Of a DNA stretch of 64,000 nt, positions 31,875 to 41,382 are shown piece by piece. The notes under the pieces are model-generated. The model did no database searches, was not told where the DNA came from, and saw only the letters and a program-made list of their open reading frames with translations. A program made the position numbers and the translations under genes. Each line of letters starts with the position of its first letter. Within the stretch, counting starts at the first letter, position 1. This stretch comes from Phymatolithon calcareum (taxonomy: Eukaryota > Rhodophyta > Florideophyceae > Hapalidiales): contig OZ345367.1 in NCBI GenBank assembly GCA_977006965.1, forward strand, positions 124,001 to 188,000. The letters are read 5' to 3'.

Positions 31875-32930
31875 TTAAAAATTACGTACAGCGATTGCCC
31901 GACTCTGCAGTCCAACAACAAACACCTTGCTTGCTTCATTGTATTGCCAGGAGGAATAAACAGGGCACGGAAAATTTCCAAGCAACGTGTCTTCTGCGGG
32001 CACTTTTGCATAAACAGAGTTATCGCGGCAGTATGCTTCTGCCGTATATGCGGGGAAAGAACGTGGCCATACATACGGCGTTTGCTGTCCACAACTCCGA
32101 ATAATCTCCTCCGCTTCCTTGTCCGTCACTTCATAATCAGTGTCCCTGACCTTGAGAACTACCCCATCTTGGTCCGATTTCCAAACACGATTTCGCGTGT
32201 CTCGATTCCACATGATGACTACGCCATTAAGGTCCCGGGACTCAACGAGCCTCAACAATTCCCTCGTGCCCTTCCAAGCCATTTTCTATTTGCATTTCTG
32301 ATTCGACGTCCCATATGCGGACAGCTCCGTCCCCGGATCCCGAAATGATCCGTTGACCATCCGAGCCGAACGAAACACAACTCACCCAATCCGTGTGACC
32401 TTGAAGAGCGTTCCCAACTTGATTAAACGTCTCAGCATTCCACAGTCGAACAGTTTTGTCATCTGAACCGGAGACCACCTGTCGCCCGTCATGACTGAAC
32501 GAAGCGCATCTCACCCAATCTATGTACCCTTCCTGTACGCGAGTCCCACAAATATACTGTTCCATCTCGCGACCCAGACGCTATTCGAAGCCCGTCATGG
32601 CTTAACGCAACGGCCTCCACCCATGCGGAATGTCCGTATTCAAACTCCGTTGCTTCCACTTCCACGCGTGTGTCCCAAATTCGAATAATACCATCCAAAG
32701 ACCCGAGAACTATCAACAGCGTCCCCCAGCTTCTTCGAGCGTTCTACAACAGAAACAGAGGCTGATGCTCCTGTGAAGCCCATTATTTTCGCGATTTCTT
32801 CTCTTGCCGTGAGGAACGTTGCTTTTTGACCGAGAACCATGTACTGAATTCCGTGGGGAAAACGTTTGCGAATGTTGTCATCAAACACAAGTCCCTGCAA
32901 CGCAATTGTCTTCCCAACTCCGGCCATTCC
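31875..32930 (-). pseudogene. NB-WD40 protein gene, multiply frameshifted and internally deleted
   Basis: Going down the minus strand, 32,927-32,720 encodes GMAGVGKTIALQGLVFDD with an intact Walker A, then IRKRFPHGIQYMVLGQ and EEIAKIMGFTGASASV. The sequence then jumps, in another frame, straight into WD40 blades: GSLDGIIRIWDTR, SGSRDGTVYLWDSRTG, SGSDDKTVRLWNAETF and GSGDGAVRIWDVES. A last degenerate blade (GVVIMWNRDTRNRVWKSDQD) and a C-terminal segment follow, ending at 31,875. At least three frame changes occur, and the rest of the NB domain is missing between P-loop and propeller. The 5' end stops at a perfect palindrome. Intact members are STAND ATPases of self/non-self signalling type; here only the relic remains. 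Confidence 0.82.
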
Positions 32931-32941
32931 GAAGATACCGT

Positions 32942-32994
32942 ACGCAGGCGTAACGACCCACCCATACAGTATGGGTGGGTCGTTACGCCTGCGT
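32942..32994. repeat. 53-bp perfect palindrome at the 5' break of the NB-WD40 relic
   Basis: 26-bp arms around A32968 with no mismatch; the centre is CCCATACAGTATGGG and the outer ends ACGCAGG/CCTGCGT. It begins about 12 bp from the last recognisable NB-domain codons. Confidence 0.95.
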
Positions 32995-33239
32995 TTAGAA
33001 TAAAAACCAATCTAATGAAAATATTTCGGAACGTGTTCATGATATTGACTGTTCTCAGTAAAATCACAGAGAGACACTTTGATAGAATCATGCATGCTGT
33101 CTGTTTGCACTTCTCTGAGTAACATAAAAACTAGATCAGGAAAGAGTGGGATCTTCACTACCCTTGTGCCTATCACCACACGATAAGAAAGCTTGACAAT
33201 ATTTGTTCGACGAGCTTAAGATGCAGAAGCGAAGATTGT

Positions 33240-34230
33240 TTTTAATTTTTTTCCTTTCAAGTTTATTTAAAAGCCCCACAGACTTCCGAAGATATGGGCA
33301 AGGCTTCCTCTGATGCTACCTACCTTTGTGTAGCACACGAAACGTCCACCAGTATGGCGGATGGGAAAACTCAGGACTCAAAGTAGTCCTATCTCAGTCC
33401 TCTAAGGGATTGTTGGTGCTTGGACTCAACCACTTTTTGCCTTGCATTCTGCGGATTAATACAGGCCTTCTTCGTTCTCCATGCGTTCTATGAGTGTCTT
33501 GCTAAATAGTAAGAGCTCATCTAGCGCCTTTTCTGTTTCCAGTCGTTTTTCTCCTTCGAGTTCGTATCCTGCTAGCGTGCGTTCAAGGGTCTCCATATGC
33601 TCTCTGGTTCTGGTGCCGAATTCATCAGTCATACTTGTTGTTGACACCTGTGGGAATCTGCCACAGGCATACTGCAGTCCGAGTTGTCTGTGCTTCACCT
33701 TGGGGAACTTAAGGATTGCTGGCAATTCTCTTGTCTTGTCGTATGGTATCTTTCTTTTCCGCTTCGATTCTAGGCGGACTCCTTCCATTTCCAGAAATTT
33801 CGATCGAAGTGTTTGCGAAGAATGGTTTATTTGGATATGCTTTACAGCTTCACCGAACGGCTCTCTGGTCTCCATCGCGGCGATATCTTTCCTCGTGTAC
33901 TGCCATTCATGGTTGTTTCTTCTTTCGGGCACTTCATTTGAATACATACGTTCTTTCGCCTTGTTCCTTCTCAGCATTTTGAAGGCCAAGATTTCTCGAC
34001 GATGTGCGGCCGCCTGGATCCGGCACAGGAGACGGAGCCTATCCGTCCTTCCTCGGGCCAGAGACCCGAAAACTTGATTGAAGAATGTTGCTTCTACTTC
34101 CTTGACGGCATTATGTACGTCTTCTGTCCCGGGCGTTAAGTGCATTGCGTACTCCCAGCGTGGCTGTACTAGTGCCATTATTTTTAATGGTAATTGTGAT
34201 ACTTTTTGGGAGGTGGTGTTTTCGGACTGG
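33240..34230 (-). mobile_element. LINE C-terminal half and 3' UTR
   Basis: The longest intact LINE frame here. The minus frame from ~34,230 encodes MALVQPRWEYAMHLTPGTED, then RLRLLCRIQAAAHRREI, a charged stretch, a Pro/Lys-rich RKRKIPYDKTRELPAILKF and the C-terminus TEKALDELLLFSKTLIERME. It stops at 33,456. The 3' UTR down to 33,240 has the GCCTTGCCCATATCTTCGGA and TTTAAATAAACTTG ends shared with other copies. The open frame continues upstream to 34,424 through an antisense piece of another element and is not coding there. Confidence 0.72.
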
Positions 34231-34239
34231 CGAAAATAG

Positions 34240-34705
34240 CGTGCTCTTGCAATCAAGTGATCACTTGAAATGTTTCCACCTATTACTGCTTCTGTCCTCA
34301 TCGAGTAGACTGACCTATGTGGGAAAGATGCTATCGAAGACGTCAAAAACTGACTCTCGATGGACAGACTCTCAAACGAAGACAGCACCTGGACTAAGAG
34401 AGCACTTGACGAGCTCCGGGCCACGATCCAGGTTTACCGTCAGCCCAGAGCCCCTGCAAAATTATAACGACTTAAGTTCATAAAGTTAAATTCTTAGATC
34501 ACAAATACCCGTGTGACACTTGAACGTGGACTAAATTTTCCACTCGAGGCCCCTCAGGGGACCAGAGGTACGTTGTAAACAACCGAACCTTGGAACAACC
34601 ACGATACGAAATTCATCCTCGGACAGAATCAAATCAAATTTTCCTGCCACTCGAAAAGTTGCCTCAAGCGGCTACAGATGCGTTGGTATCTAAAAATCTG
34701 CAGAT
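34240..34705 (+). mobile_element. LINE 3' end
   Basis: Resembles 11,185-11,605: an AATCAAGTG start, a TGGACTAAGAGAGCACTTGA segment corresponding to NRALDEL, and the 3' region ending GATGCGTTGGTA. It joins the minus-strand LINE copy head to head near 34,235. Confidence 0.6.
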
Positions 34706-34706
34706 T

Positions 34707-34758
34707 TTTTTGTGAGAAGAGTAAGAAAAACATGTTTTTCTTACTCTTCTCACAAAAA
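34707..34758. repeat. 52-bp perfect palindrome
   Basis: 26-bp arms with no spacer, centred on CATG at 34731-34734. A further small palindrome AAAATCTGCAGATTTT precedes it. It sits exactly after the end of the LINE 3' region. Confidence 0.93.
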
Positions 34759-34789
34759 TTGTTTCTTGGACTTTGAACAATGATTTGAA

Positions 34790-35110
34790 CTATGATAAAA
34801 ACGTATGCGCACCATGGGAAGGTTTCCATGGAATTCCCAAACGAGAGGGCACTAGATGACCTTTTGCTCTTCAGCAAAATCATCATCGAGAGTATGCAGA
34901 ATGTAGAAGACCTGTACTGTACTGGAAGAAGAGGAGGCTACTCGAAAACTTTTAGCAAGAGGTATCAAAAACTATCGACTACATGATAGGGTTTTAGATA
35001 TAATACCAAACAAAGAGGAAGAGTCACCCTATGGTGTGTATGCACTTGAGGAGGCCTTGCCTTATATTTGTATGACTGTGGGGCTTTTCACAATAAACTT
35101 GTCAAAAAAT
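34790..35110 (+). mobile_element. LINE 3' terminal fragment
   Basis: Encodes FPNERALDDLLLFSKIIIES, the LINE C-terminus, then the 3' UTR ending in TGGGGCTTTTCACAATAAAC and an A-rich tail. Confidence 0.65.
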
Positions 35111-36499
35111 GAAAGGGTCCAGGAGGCACAACTATTTGTCTTATCATCTTCATCGAGTTGCAATTGCGTTGAGCTACGTATTCGGTCTACGCAGTTCGCA
35201 GTTATCGATCTTCTCACAGCGTTTTGCTTTCAGATGTGCTGCTTGAGGTACAAGAAATGCTTCAAGAGGACGCTTATGGCTGTTTATTTCAAACGTACGG
35301 AAAAAAGCGTCGTTATCACATGTTTTGCCTCCACAGCTGTGTTGCTTTGCAACTGAATTCTTCAATGTGATGCGCGTTAAAGTATGTTAGTTCTGATTGT
35401 AAGTCTATAGAGTAGAATGCAAAATACATATCTAGGAAAGAGCCCAAGCAGAGCTCTGTAGTAGATTTTCTGGAGCACGATATCAGCAATCTACATTTTC
35501 ACTGATTTCCTGACCTTGAGGATCACACAAACGGCACGCAAAGTTCCCTCCTATATTCCGATTTCGGCGGGCTCCGTCACTTCGTTTTGACCGGTATATC
35601 GAACGGAAGAAACTTGCTTGAGAGTTTAAAAACCAGTCATTAATTTGGCCCGCATGTTACGACACGCGCAACCCATGCCGGAGCTTGCAGTTTTCGGGGC
35701 CTTGACGAGAACTACAACGCGAAACGACTTGAAATGTAAGTTCTTCTTCTGAATTCAACTTTTGCCCTCTTGGCACACAAAATCTGAACGTATGACGCAA
35801 TCTCTACAAAACTGCAAGTTGTTCGCTTCTTTCGCAACAATTAGCACCATCTACAAAACTAACTGCCCCAAAACTCTTCCCCAAATTCAACACTCCCACA
35901 ATGAACCTCTAACACTCTAAACCCCTCACTCCACGCTTCGATGTCTTTCTTCTCAACCGCCGCATCCCGCTCACCCTTCTCCGAATCCCGCATAACATGG
36001 CCAATTGAAAAATATGCTGATCCTTATCCCGCCAGTTGGTAATCAGCAAAAGTGCACTACTTAGTGATATACTGCCGACTTTGGCACGTGGTATAAGTAA
36101 TGAAGCATTTTTTATTCTTTTGATAAAGAGACAGTTGAAAAATCTTCCGATGGTTATTGCAGCCATGTCAATGAAATCTGGATTAGAATTTCTTACGAGG
36201 GGTGCACGACCGGTCTCTTTCTCGTGGCATGGTAGGTCTGGTAGTTCTGACTGACCAGCATATTTTCGTTTCTAACGCCGAACGAAGCGAAATTAAGGTA
36301 GTTGTTAAGACACCCCTGGTCCAGAACACAAGCCCGCCTTTCCAATTATGGCGCGAATGACTCTTTCCGCGTTCTTTATACAAACGTCTTGAGCTTTTAA
36401 ATCGCCCATCAATTGAGGTGGTCTGTCAAATAGACACTAGTGGCACAAAAGGCCCAAGTCGATGAATAGAAACTCAATTGGCCTTTGTATTTTGTCATA
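35111..36499. other. Gene-free stretch
   Basis: I see only short ORFs and no member of the repeat families described. It separates the LINE cluster from the second copy of the GC-rich repeat. Confidence 0.4.
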
Positions 36500-37235
36500 G
36501 CGATGCAGGTTTGGAGACTGCCTGCCTTTGACAGACTTGAATACGATCTGCGGTTTTATTGGAAACATAAAACCGTAATTTTGGCGACTTTGCTTTCACG
36601 GCGTCCAACGGTGTAGCTCCTCAAAGACGGCGAGCTGTGTCGGGCTTCTTCCAACTAGAGTTTCCGGACACCGTCCTTTAACTCTTAGCAACCTCCTCCC
36701 GGACAAGCACCGCTTGTCAGAGAACCGCATTTCCGTAGTTTGTAGCCGTGCCATAGCTTGACTACTACTACAAAAGACTATGAAGGGTGGGTGGGTGGTC
36801 AACAAAAAAACGCGGGCTGCCAACTCGAAATGCTCTCATGTCAACCTTCCGCCGAGACATCAGATGTCGCACGAGTCCTTGTGTGAAACGGACAGCCGGT
36901 GTACCAAAGAGCTTCTTACGCTGTTCGCTGCCTTACGCGCGGTTCACGTCTCGGTTCAGGCACGTTCCGAAGTGCGTGCCTTCGTGCGAACGCGTCTGTA
37001 AGCTTGCGATATGTGTGCTGGAGATCAAGGTTTCTTCGGTGTCCGGCTTGACATAGGGATTTCGGTCGGCGAGGTTCGGACTCTGAAGCAGTTGCTGACG
37101 ACTGTGCGAGCTTTCGACCCTGCGCTGCGTGGCTCTGCGTTTTCAACCGCCGCCGAGTGTGCGCGCCCGTGAATATGACGCACAGAACCTCGGCCTCTCG
37201 CAACGTAGCGCCGCGTGGCGCAACCCGGTGAGAGG
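36500..37235. repeat. GC-rich dispersed repeat, copy 2
   Basis: Second copy of the 19,120-19,870 sequence in direct orientation. Similar GC-rich sequence continues to about 37,480 with long frames on both strands that show no family features; it may be further element sequence missing from copy 1. Confidence 0.7.
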
Positions 37236-37499
37236 GTCGCATGGAAAGCATCCGGAAGACGTCCTTGGCACGGTCGTCACGCGCCTAAGGGTTCTTCCAG
37301 GCGGCCACCGGTTGTGGCGCCCAGGCGCTGACGGGCGACTTACGTTGGCGCGGGAGCGTCTTAGCGTGTGGCGGCTTCTCGACTGCCGCTGGTTGCGGCT
37401 CGAGACTGTGTCGAGCAACGCCCGGATGTAATCGCGCGTGGTCGCTTTCCGGCTGCCACTGGATGTGCCGCCGCGACATGGCAAAGGGTATTGATCCAT

Positions 37500-39360
37500 G
37501 CGAGTCACCGGCGGTAGTTGTCTTGCAGAGGCGTGTATGCCATCATCAATGGTCTGCACACAATGTATGATCCCGAGAGGTAGGTGATGGCAGAATTGAG
37601 GTGAGTAGATCTGATAAGATTGCCGTACCTCCGTACCGTCTCTGGCTTGCTGCTCCGACAAAGGGTGTTCTTAGAAAAGGGTATTCTCCTTGGTCCATCA
37701 GGGAAGTGCGCTTAATACTCCTCGCAATAGTAAAGCAGTGAGAGATAAAGCACATGTGCAGCCTTGTGTGTATCCTGCAGATATGAACCAATATCCGCAC
37801 AATCTCCCATTGAGTTACATGCTTGCACTTGGCTTGAAGGTGCATTGCATAATGAGACCTCTTCCTTGGGGTCAAGTACCACAATTAAGCTTTTGGCCTT
37901 GGCTGTCTCTTTTACTTCGTGATGCTACTGGTGTGTCCTACTTTCACCCTGAGGGCCACACAGTCTCCCCTCTACTTTCAAAGTGGAGTGCCCAGCTATG
38001 GATCAACGTAATATTGCGAGTCTGCTTCTAAGAAAACGGCAAGATGGAAATTTGCAACTACTTAGTTGAAGTACACGGCATTTAACTATTGCAGATGTGG
38101 AACCCCATGATTGCACGGCCGTGATTCTTGACATACATGCATTGCTTTGAGAGTTGCAATATACAGAAGGCAGACATTGTTTGTGTCTTCAGAAGTTATA
38201 GTGGACCGTGCTCGACCATTAAGCTTGTTCGTGAAAAAACATCATGCAGTTCAACAAAGCTGATGCCGTCGTCTACTTTCACGCAGAAATCGGGGTCAAT
38301 GTACCGAATGAGTCACCGTGACCGCACCGTACCGTACGGTGCGCTCGTGATTGAACGAAATCTCACATGATATGTGAGAAGTTCTTAAAACGTGAACGTT
38401 GTGAGCGGGCAAAACTGTGGTTTTTGGGATCTGTGAAGAATTGAGTGAAGTTGAGAGCTAGGTGCTGCAGTAATTTGAAGGACTTACGACGCCGACGTGG
38501 GATAAGTCGCCGGGTAGCTTTTACACTGAAGACGCACGGTTTCTCTGAGACAAACATATAGATACAGAGGTCGCGGGACAACTGCACTCGATTGTGGTAT
38601 GTCAGCAGTCACATTCCACAATAAGGAGGGTACCTTGCAGTATTGACTGTATTGACAACAGAAGAACAGAAAATTGTACCCTCGCAACCCCCGACGTGTA
38701 TCCATACATCGTTTTTGTCATCGCATTCTCATAATTTTAGTAACCGCTGTCCGGTAGTCGTCGGGGGTTGAGAGGATAAGGATATAAATTTCTGTTCATC
38801 TGCTGGTACTGAAACGGTAGAGATCGATGTTGAAAATCGCTAAGTGCTTTGTTGGAAGGTTAGTTATATTTGCTCACGGCAAATGCTGCAGCGTTTGGAT
38901 ATTTGAGGAGCCACCGGTCTCCGCCACCTCCAACCAAACGACACTACGCTTCCTACAGCATCGCTCTCCCAGTTTTTCACTTTGCAAAATAGAAATGCAT
39001 CCCGGCATCCCGGATCTTTCTCTCGGCACGTTTTAAATACAAAAATGTACTGAACCAAATTCGCTCTTTGAGCGGAATCACGGCCAATCTTAAATGCTGG
39101 CCTGCATCTAGCTCACAAACATGCCAACATGTCCCTGTTGCCAACAGATCAAAAATTCGTTCACTGTGCGGGACACTTTACTTACAGTAGTATGCCATGA
39201 GCCTGGCTTGATTACGTCTTGAAAGATGGTTTCTGCACGTTTCCTCTGATCATCATTTACAACCGCTTCGAAGTGATATCTATATATACTTTAAGTTATA
39301 CATTACGTGCAGTAGCGCAGTTCTATTAGAAGCCAAGATCTACCTCGGGGGAAAGCAGTC
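37500..39360. other. Gene-free stretch with small palindromes
   Basis: No supported gene. Palindromes at 38323-38343 (10-bp perfect arms, one-base loop, CGCACCGTAC) and 38361-38379 (TCTCACAT/ATGTGAGA, loop GAT) lie within 60 bp of each other. The end of the interval is the promoter of the secreted peptidase-like gene. Confidence 0.4.
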
Positions 39361-39365
39361 TTGTT

Positions 39366-39374
39366 AGTATATAT
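39366..39374 (+). promoter_or_regulatory. Possible TATA box of the secreted peptidase-like gene
   Basis: AGTATATAT lies about 130 bp before ATG 39499, followed by a TATA-free leader. It is the best core-promoter candidate in the window, but is assigned only by motif and position. Confidence 0.4.
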
Positions 39375-39498
39375 TCGACTCAGCCCTACACAAGCACACC
39401 ATCGCACCAGCCTACTGCACAAAGGCACATTGTGAATCGACGTCACGCACACCGTCAACATCCTGAAGGCAATTCTAACGCACGAACGTCAGGCAGAC

Positions 39499-40260
39499 AT
39501 GACGGCTTCTCGCACGGTAGCCGTGCTTTGCCTCCTTCTGCTAGCCGTGAGCTTGGGCAACGCTGCTGTTTGTTCCACCCGCCCAACTCTCAAGCTCTAT
39601 TCTGGCTACAGATCCAAGGGTCAGGGTCATCTGAGTGGCGCAGTCAAGGAGCTTCAGGCCCTCCTCGACGTCTCGGCTGACGGCTACTTTGGGCCGGGCA
39701 CAGCTACCGCTGTGCGCAGTTATCAAAAGCGCAATGGTCTCACTGCCGATGGTATAGTCGGACGCAACACCTGGAAATCTCTATGCGGGGCCTCTGCTGC
39801 CTCGTCAAGCGGATCCTCTACTGCCTCGTCAAGCGACTGCGATGTCAACAACCCGCACGCCGCATCGAAGACCTACAATGCGGGTGGGTGGACTCCGCGC
39901 ATGGTTTTTGTCATCGATGCCGTCAACAACTGCTTCCCTGGCAAATTCAAGATAAGCTATCAAGCACGCAAAGGGTCCGATTGCCCAGGAAGCAATCCCA
40001 GTGACCACTGTTTCGGCAACGCAATCGATCCCTTTCCTGGCACGTACGAAGTGGCTGCGACAGGTCAAGATAAAATTGACGGTGACGAGCTCGCTGCGTG
40101 GTGTGTGACCAATGCCGCAGAGCTCAAAATTAAGTATGTTATTTGGTACAAGCGAATCTGGAGCACCAGCAAGCCGTATTGGCGCGACTACACGACGTAC
40201 GGATCGAACCCAGGAGTCACCAAGGGACACTACGACCATGTCCACATCTCCGTCCTGTAA
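39499..40260 (+). CDS. Secreted peptidoglycan-binding peptidase-like protein
   Basis: A 253-residue single-exon protein. Residues 1-22 are a signal peptide (RTVAVLCLLLLAVSLGNAA). Residues ~31-97 form a peptidoglycan-binding domain of the PG_binding_1 type (GAVKELQALLDVSADGYFG and GLTADGIVGRNTW). A Ser/Ala-rich linker (98-112) leads to a C-terminal domain with HCFGNAID (His170, Asp177), KYVIWYKRIW (213-222) and GHYDHVHISV (His244, 247, 249). That layout is common in actinobacterial and fungal secreted proteins and resembles LAS/M15-type zinc peptidases; the His/Asp set would bind the metal. It likely acts outside the cell on bacterial cell wall. Bacterial origin by transfer is an inference from domain distribution, because the gene shows no other foreign sign. 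Confidence 0.88.
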   Translation: MTASRTVAVLCLLLLAVSLGNAAVCSTRPTLKLYSGYRSKGQGHLSGAVKELQALLDVSADGYFGPGTATAVRSYQKRNGLTADGIVGRNTWKSLCGASAASSSGSSTASSSDCDVNNPHAASKTYNAGGWTPRMVFVIDAVNNCFPGKFKISYQARKGSDCPGSNPSDHCFGNAIDPFPGTYEVAATGQDKIDGDELAAWCVTNAAELKIKYVIWYKRIWSTSKPYWRDYTTYGSNPGVTKGHYDHVHISVL

Positions 40261-40767
40261 AACCTGCCTGAACTTTAGACCGAGTTTAGTTGTGCATGGT
40301 TAGTGTCGCCGAGTTATAGACTAGAGCTTGTCTTTAGAACACAAGATAAGGTTAGAGTCTTCTGCTCAAAAAGAAATAGAATGCATCAATTCCGTCCTTC
40401 AATTTCAATGTTCATACAATCCAGCGCAAAGTTTGTACCAGCGAGAAGATTTGGTGGTCAAAGTAGACGAGCGACAGGCCTATCCGAGGCAGTATCATTG
40501 CTTTCGTCTCTAACCTTGCGCACTTTCCACATACAGTTCATTCGTCATTGGCATTTAAATATCAGTTCAGCATATTATAGTGCTGGCGTACACGTACGGG
40601 CGCGACTGTCTTCTTCAGCTCTCTTCAGACGATGAAAGTCGCAGCCAGATCCAAATCAGGCAATGCATGGAAACACCCGCGAAAGTATAGACTATACAAT
40701 TGATTTCCGGGTTTCGTCAATAATTCGAAACTCTCAAATTTCAGCGCATATCGACAAAAAAATTCAT
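40261..40767. other. Convergent intergenic region
   Basis: The 3' flanks of two convergent genes. No other feature recognised. Confidence 0.45.
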
Positions 40768-41382
40768 TCAATGAACTGGTGAGGCTGGGGCCACCCTCTC
40801 CAACATACGCTTGCTGCGCTGTAGCATGCTCTCGACGTCTCCTTTGACAATCATTCCTTCACCGCCGTACAGTAGCTTGTTTGGAATATCATGCATGCCA
40901 TTCCCAATTCGCTTTACCTCGACGCCACCAAACCGTCGCAGATATCTTCGCAATCTTTCATGCTGTCTTTTCTCATCCTTAATCGCGAGTCCGTAAACCT
41001 CGGTGCATCCCTTTGCGCTTCCAAAAGCGAGCGCACCCATGAAAACTAGCATTCCGGGTGATACGCTGAGAAGTCCGCCGTCAGTTCTGCTTTTCGCCTT
41101 GTACGACTCAATATGTAGCCGTTGTTGAGGCAGAACCACTCCAGTTATGAATGCAGTTAGCCGATCGTCCTTGAAAAGGTCGAGTTTGATAACCGGCCCC
41201 CTGCATTCGTTTCGAAGCTCGAGGCCCTGCTGCTCCGCAGCTGCAATCACATCAGAAACTGACAGAGCTGGTTGAGCCGCACAAGCGTGGAAATTGGCCC
41301 GCGGGCGTCTTGACACGGATTTGTTTCTCAGAGCGCGCCACGAAGATACGGTGGCGCTGGTGGTGAAGGCTGTCGCTTCCAT
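40768..41382 (-). CDS. Predicted plastid-targeted conserved protein, GNAT-like features
   Basis: From ATG 41382 the protein has 204 residues; the open frame extends 63 codons upstream, but ATG 41382 opens a good transit-peptide-like sequence (Ser/Thr/Arg-rich, no acidic residue, SRRPRANFHACAAQ). The mature part includes GPVIKLDLFKDDRLTAFITG, RTDGGLLSVSPGMLVFMGAL, then YGLAIKDEKRQHERLRRYLR with a following RFGG. The order of a strand with SPGM, a long helix, a strand with YGLAI and a late RxFG is compatible with an acetyltransferase (GNAT) fold, as proposed for some conserved algal and plant plastid proteins. I do not recognise a named family. Function stays unknown. Confidence 0.75.
   Translation of the reverse strand: MEATAFTTSATVSSWRALRNKSVSRRPRANFHACAAQPALSVSDVIAAAEQQGLELRNECRGPVIKLDLFKDDRLTAFITGVVLPQQRLHIESYKAKSRTDGGLLSVSPGMLVFMGALAFGSAKGCTEVYGLAIKDEKRQHERLRRYLRRFGGVEVKRIGNGMHDIPNKLLYGGEGMIVKGDVESMLQRSKRMLERVAPASPVH

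Noticed and set aside
33481-34077. Plus-strand 198-codon ORF
   Set aside because: Antisense of the LINE C-terminal frame, which has family repeats elsewhere.
34231-34424. N-terminal part of the 322-codon minus ORF at 33,456-34,424
   Set aside because: This portion is antisense to a plus-strand LINE 3' end, so it is a fortuitous extension across an element junction.
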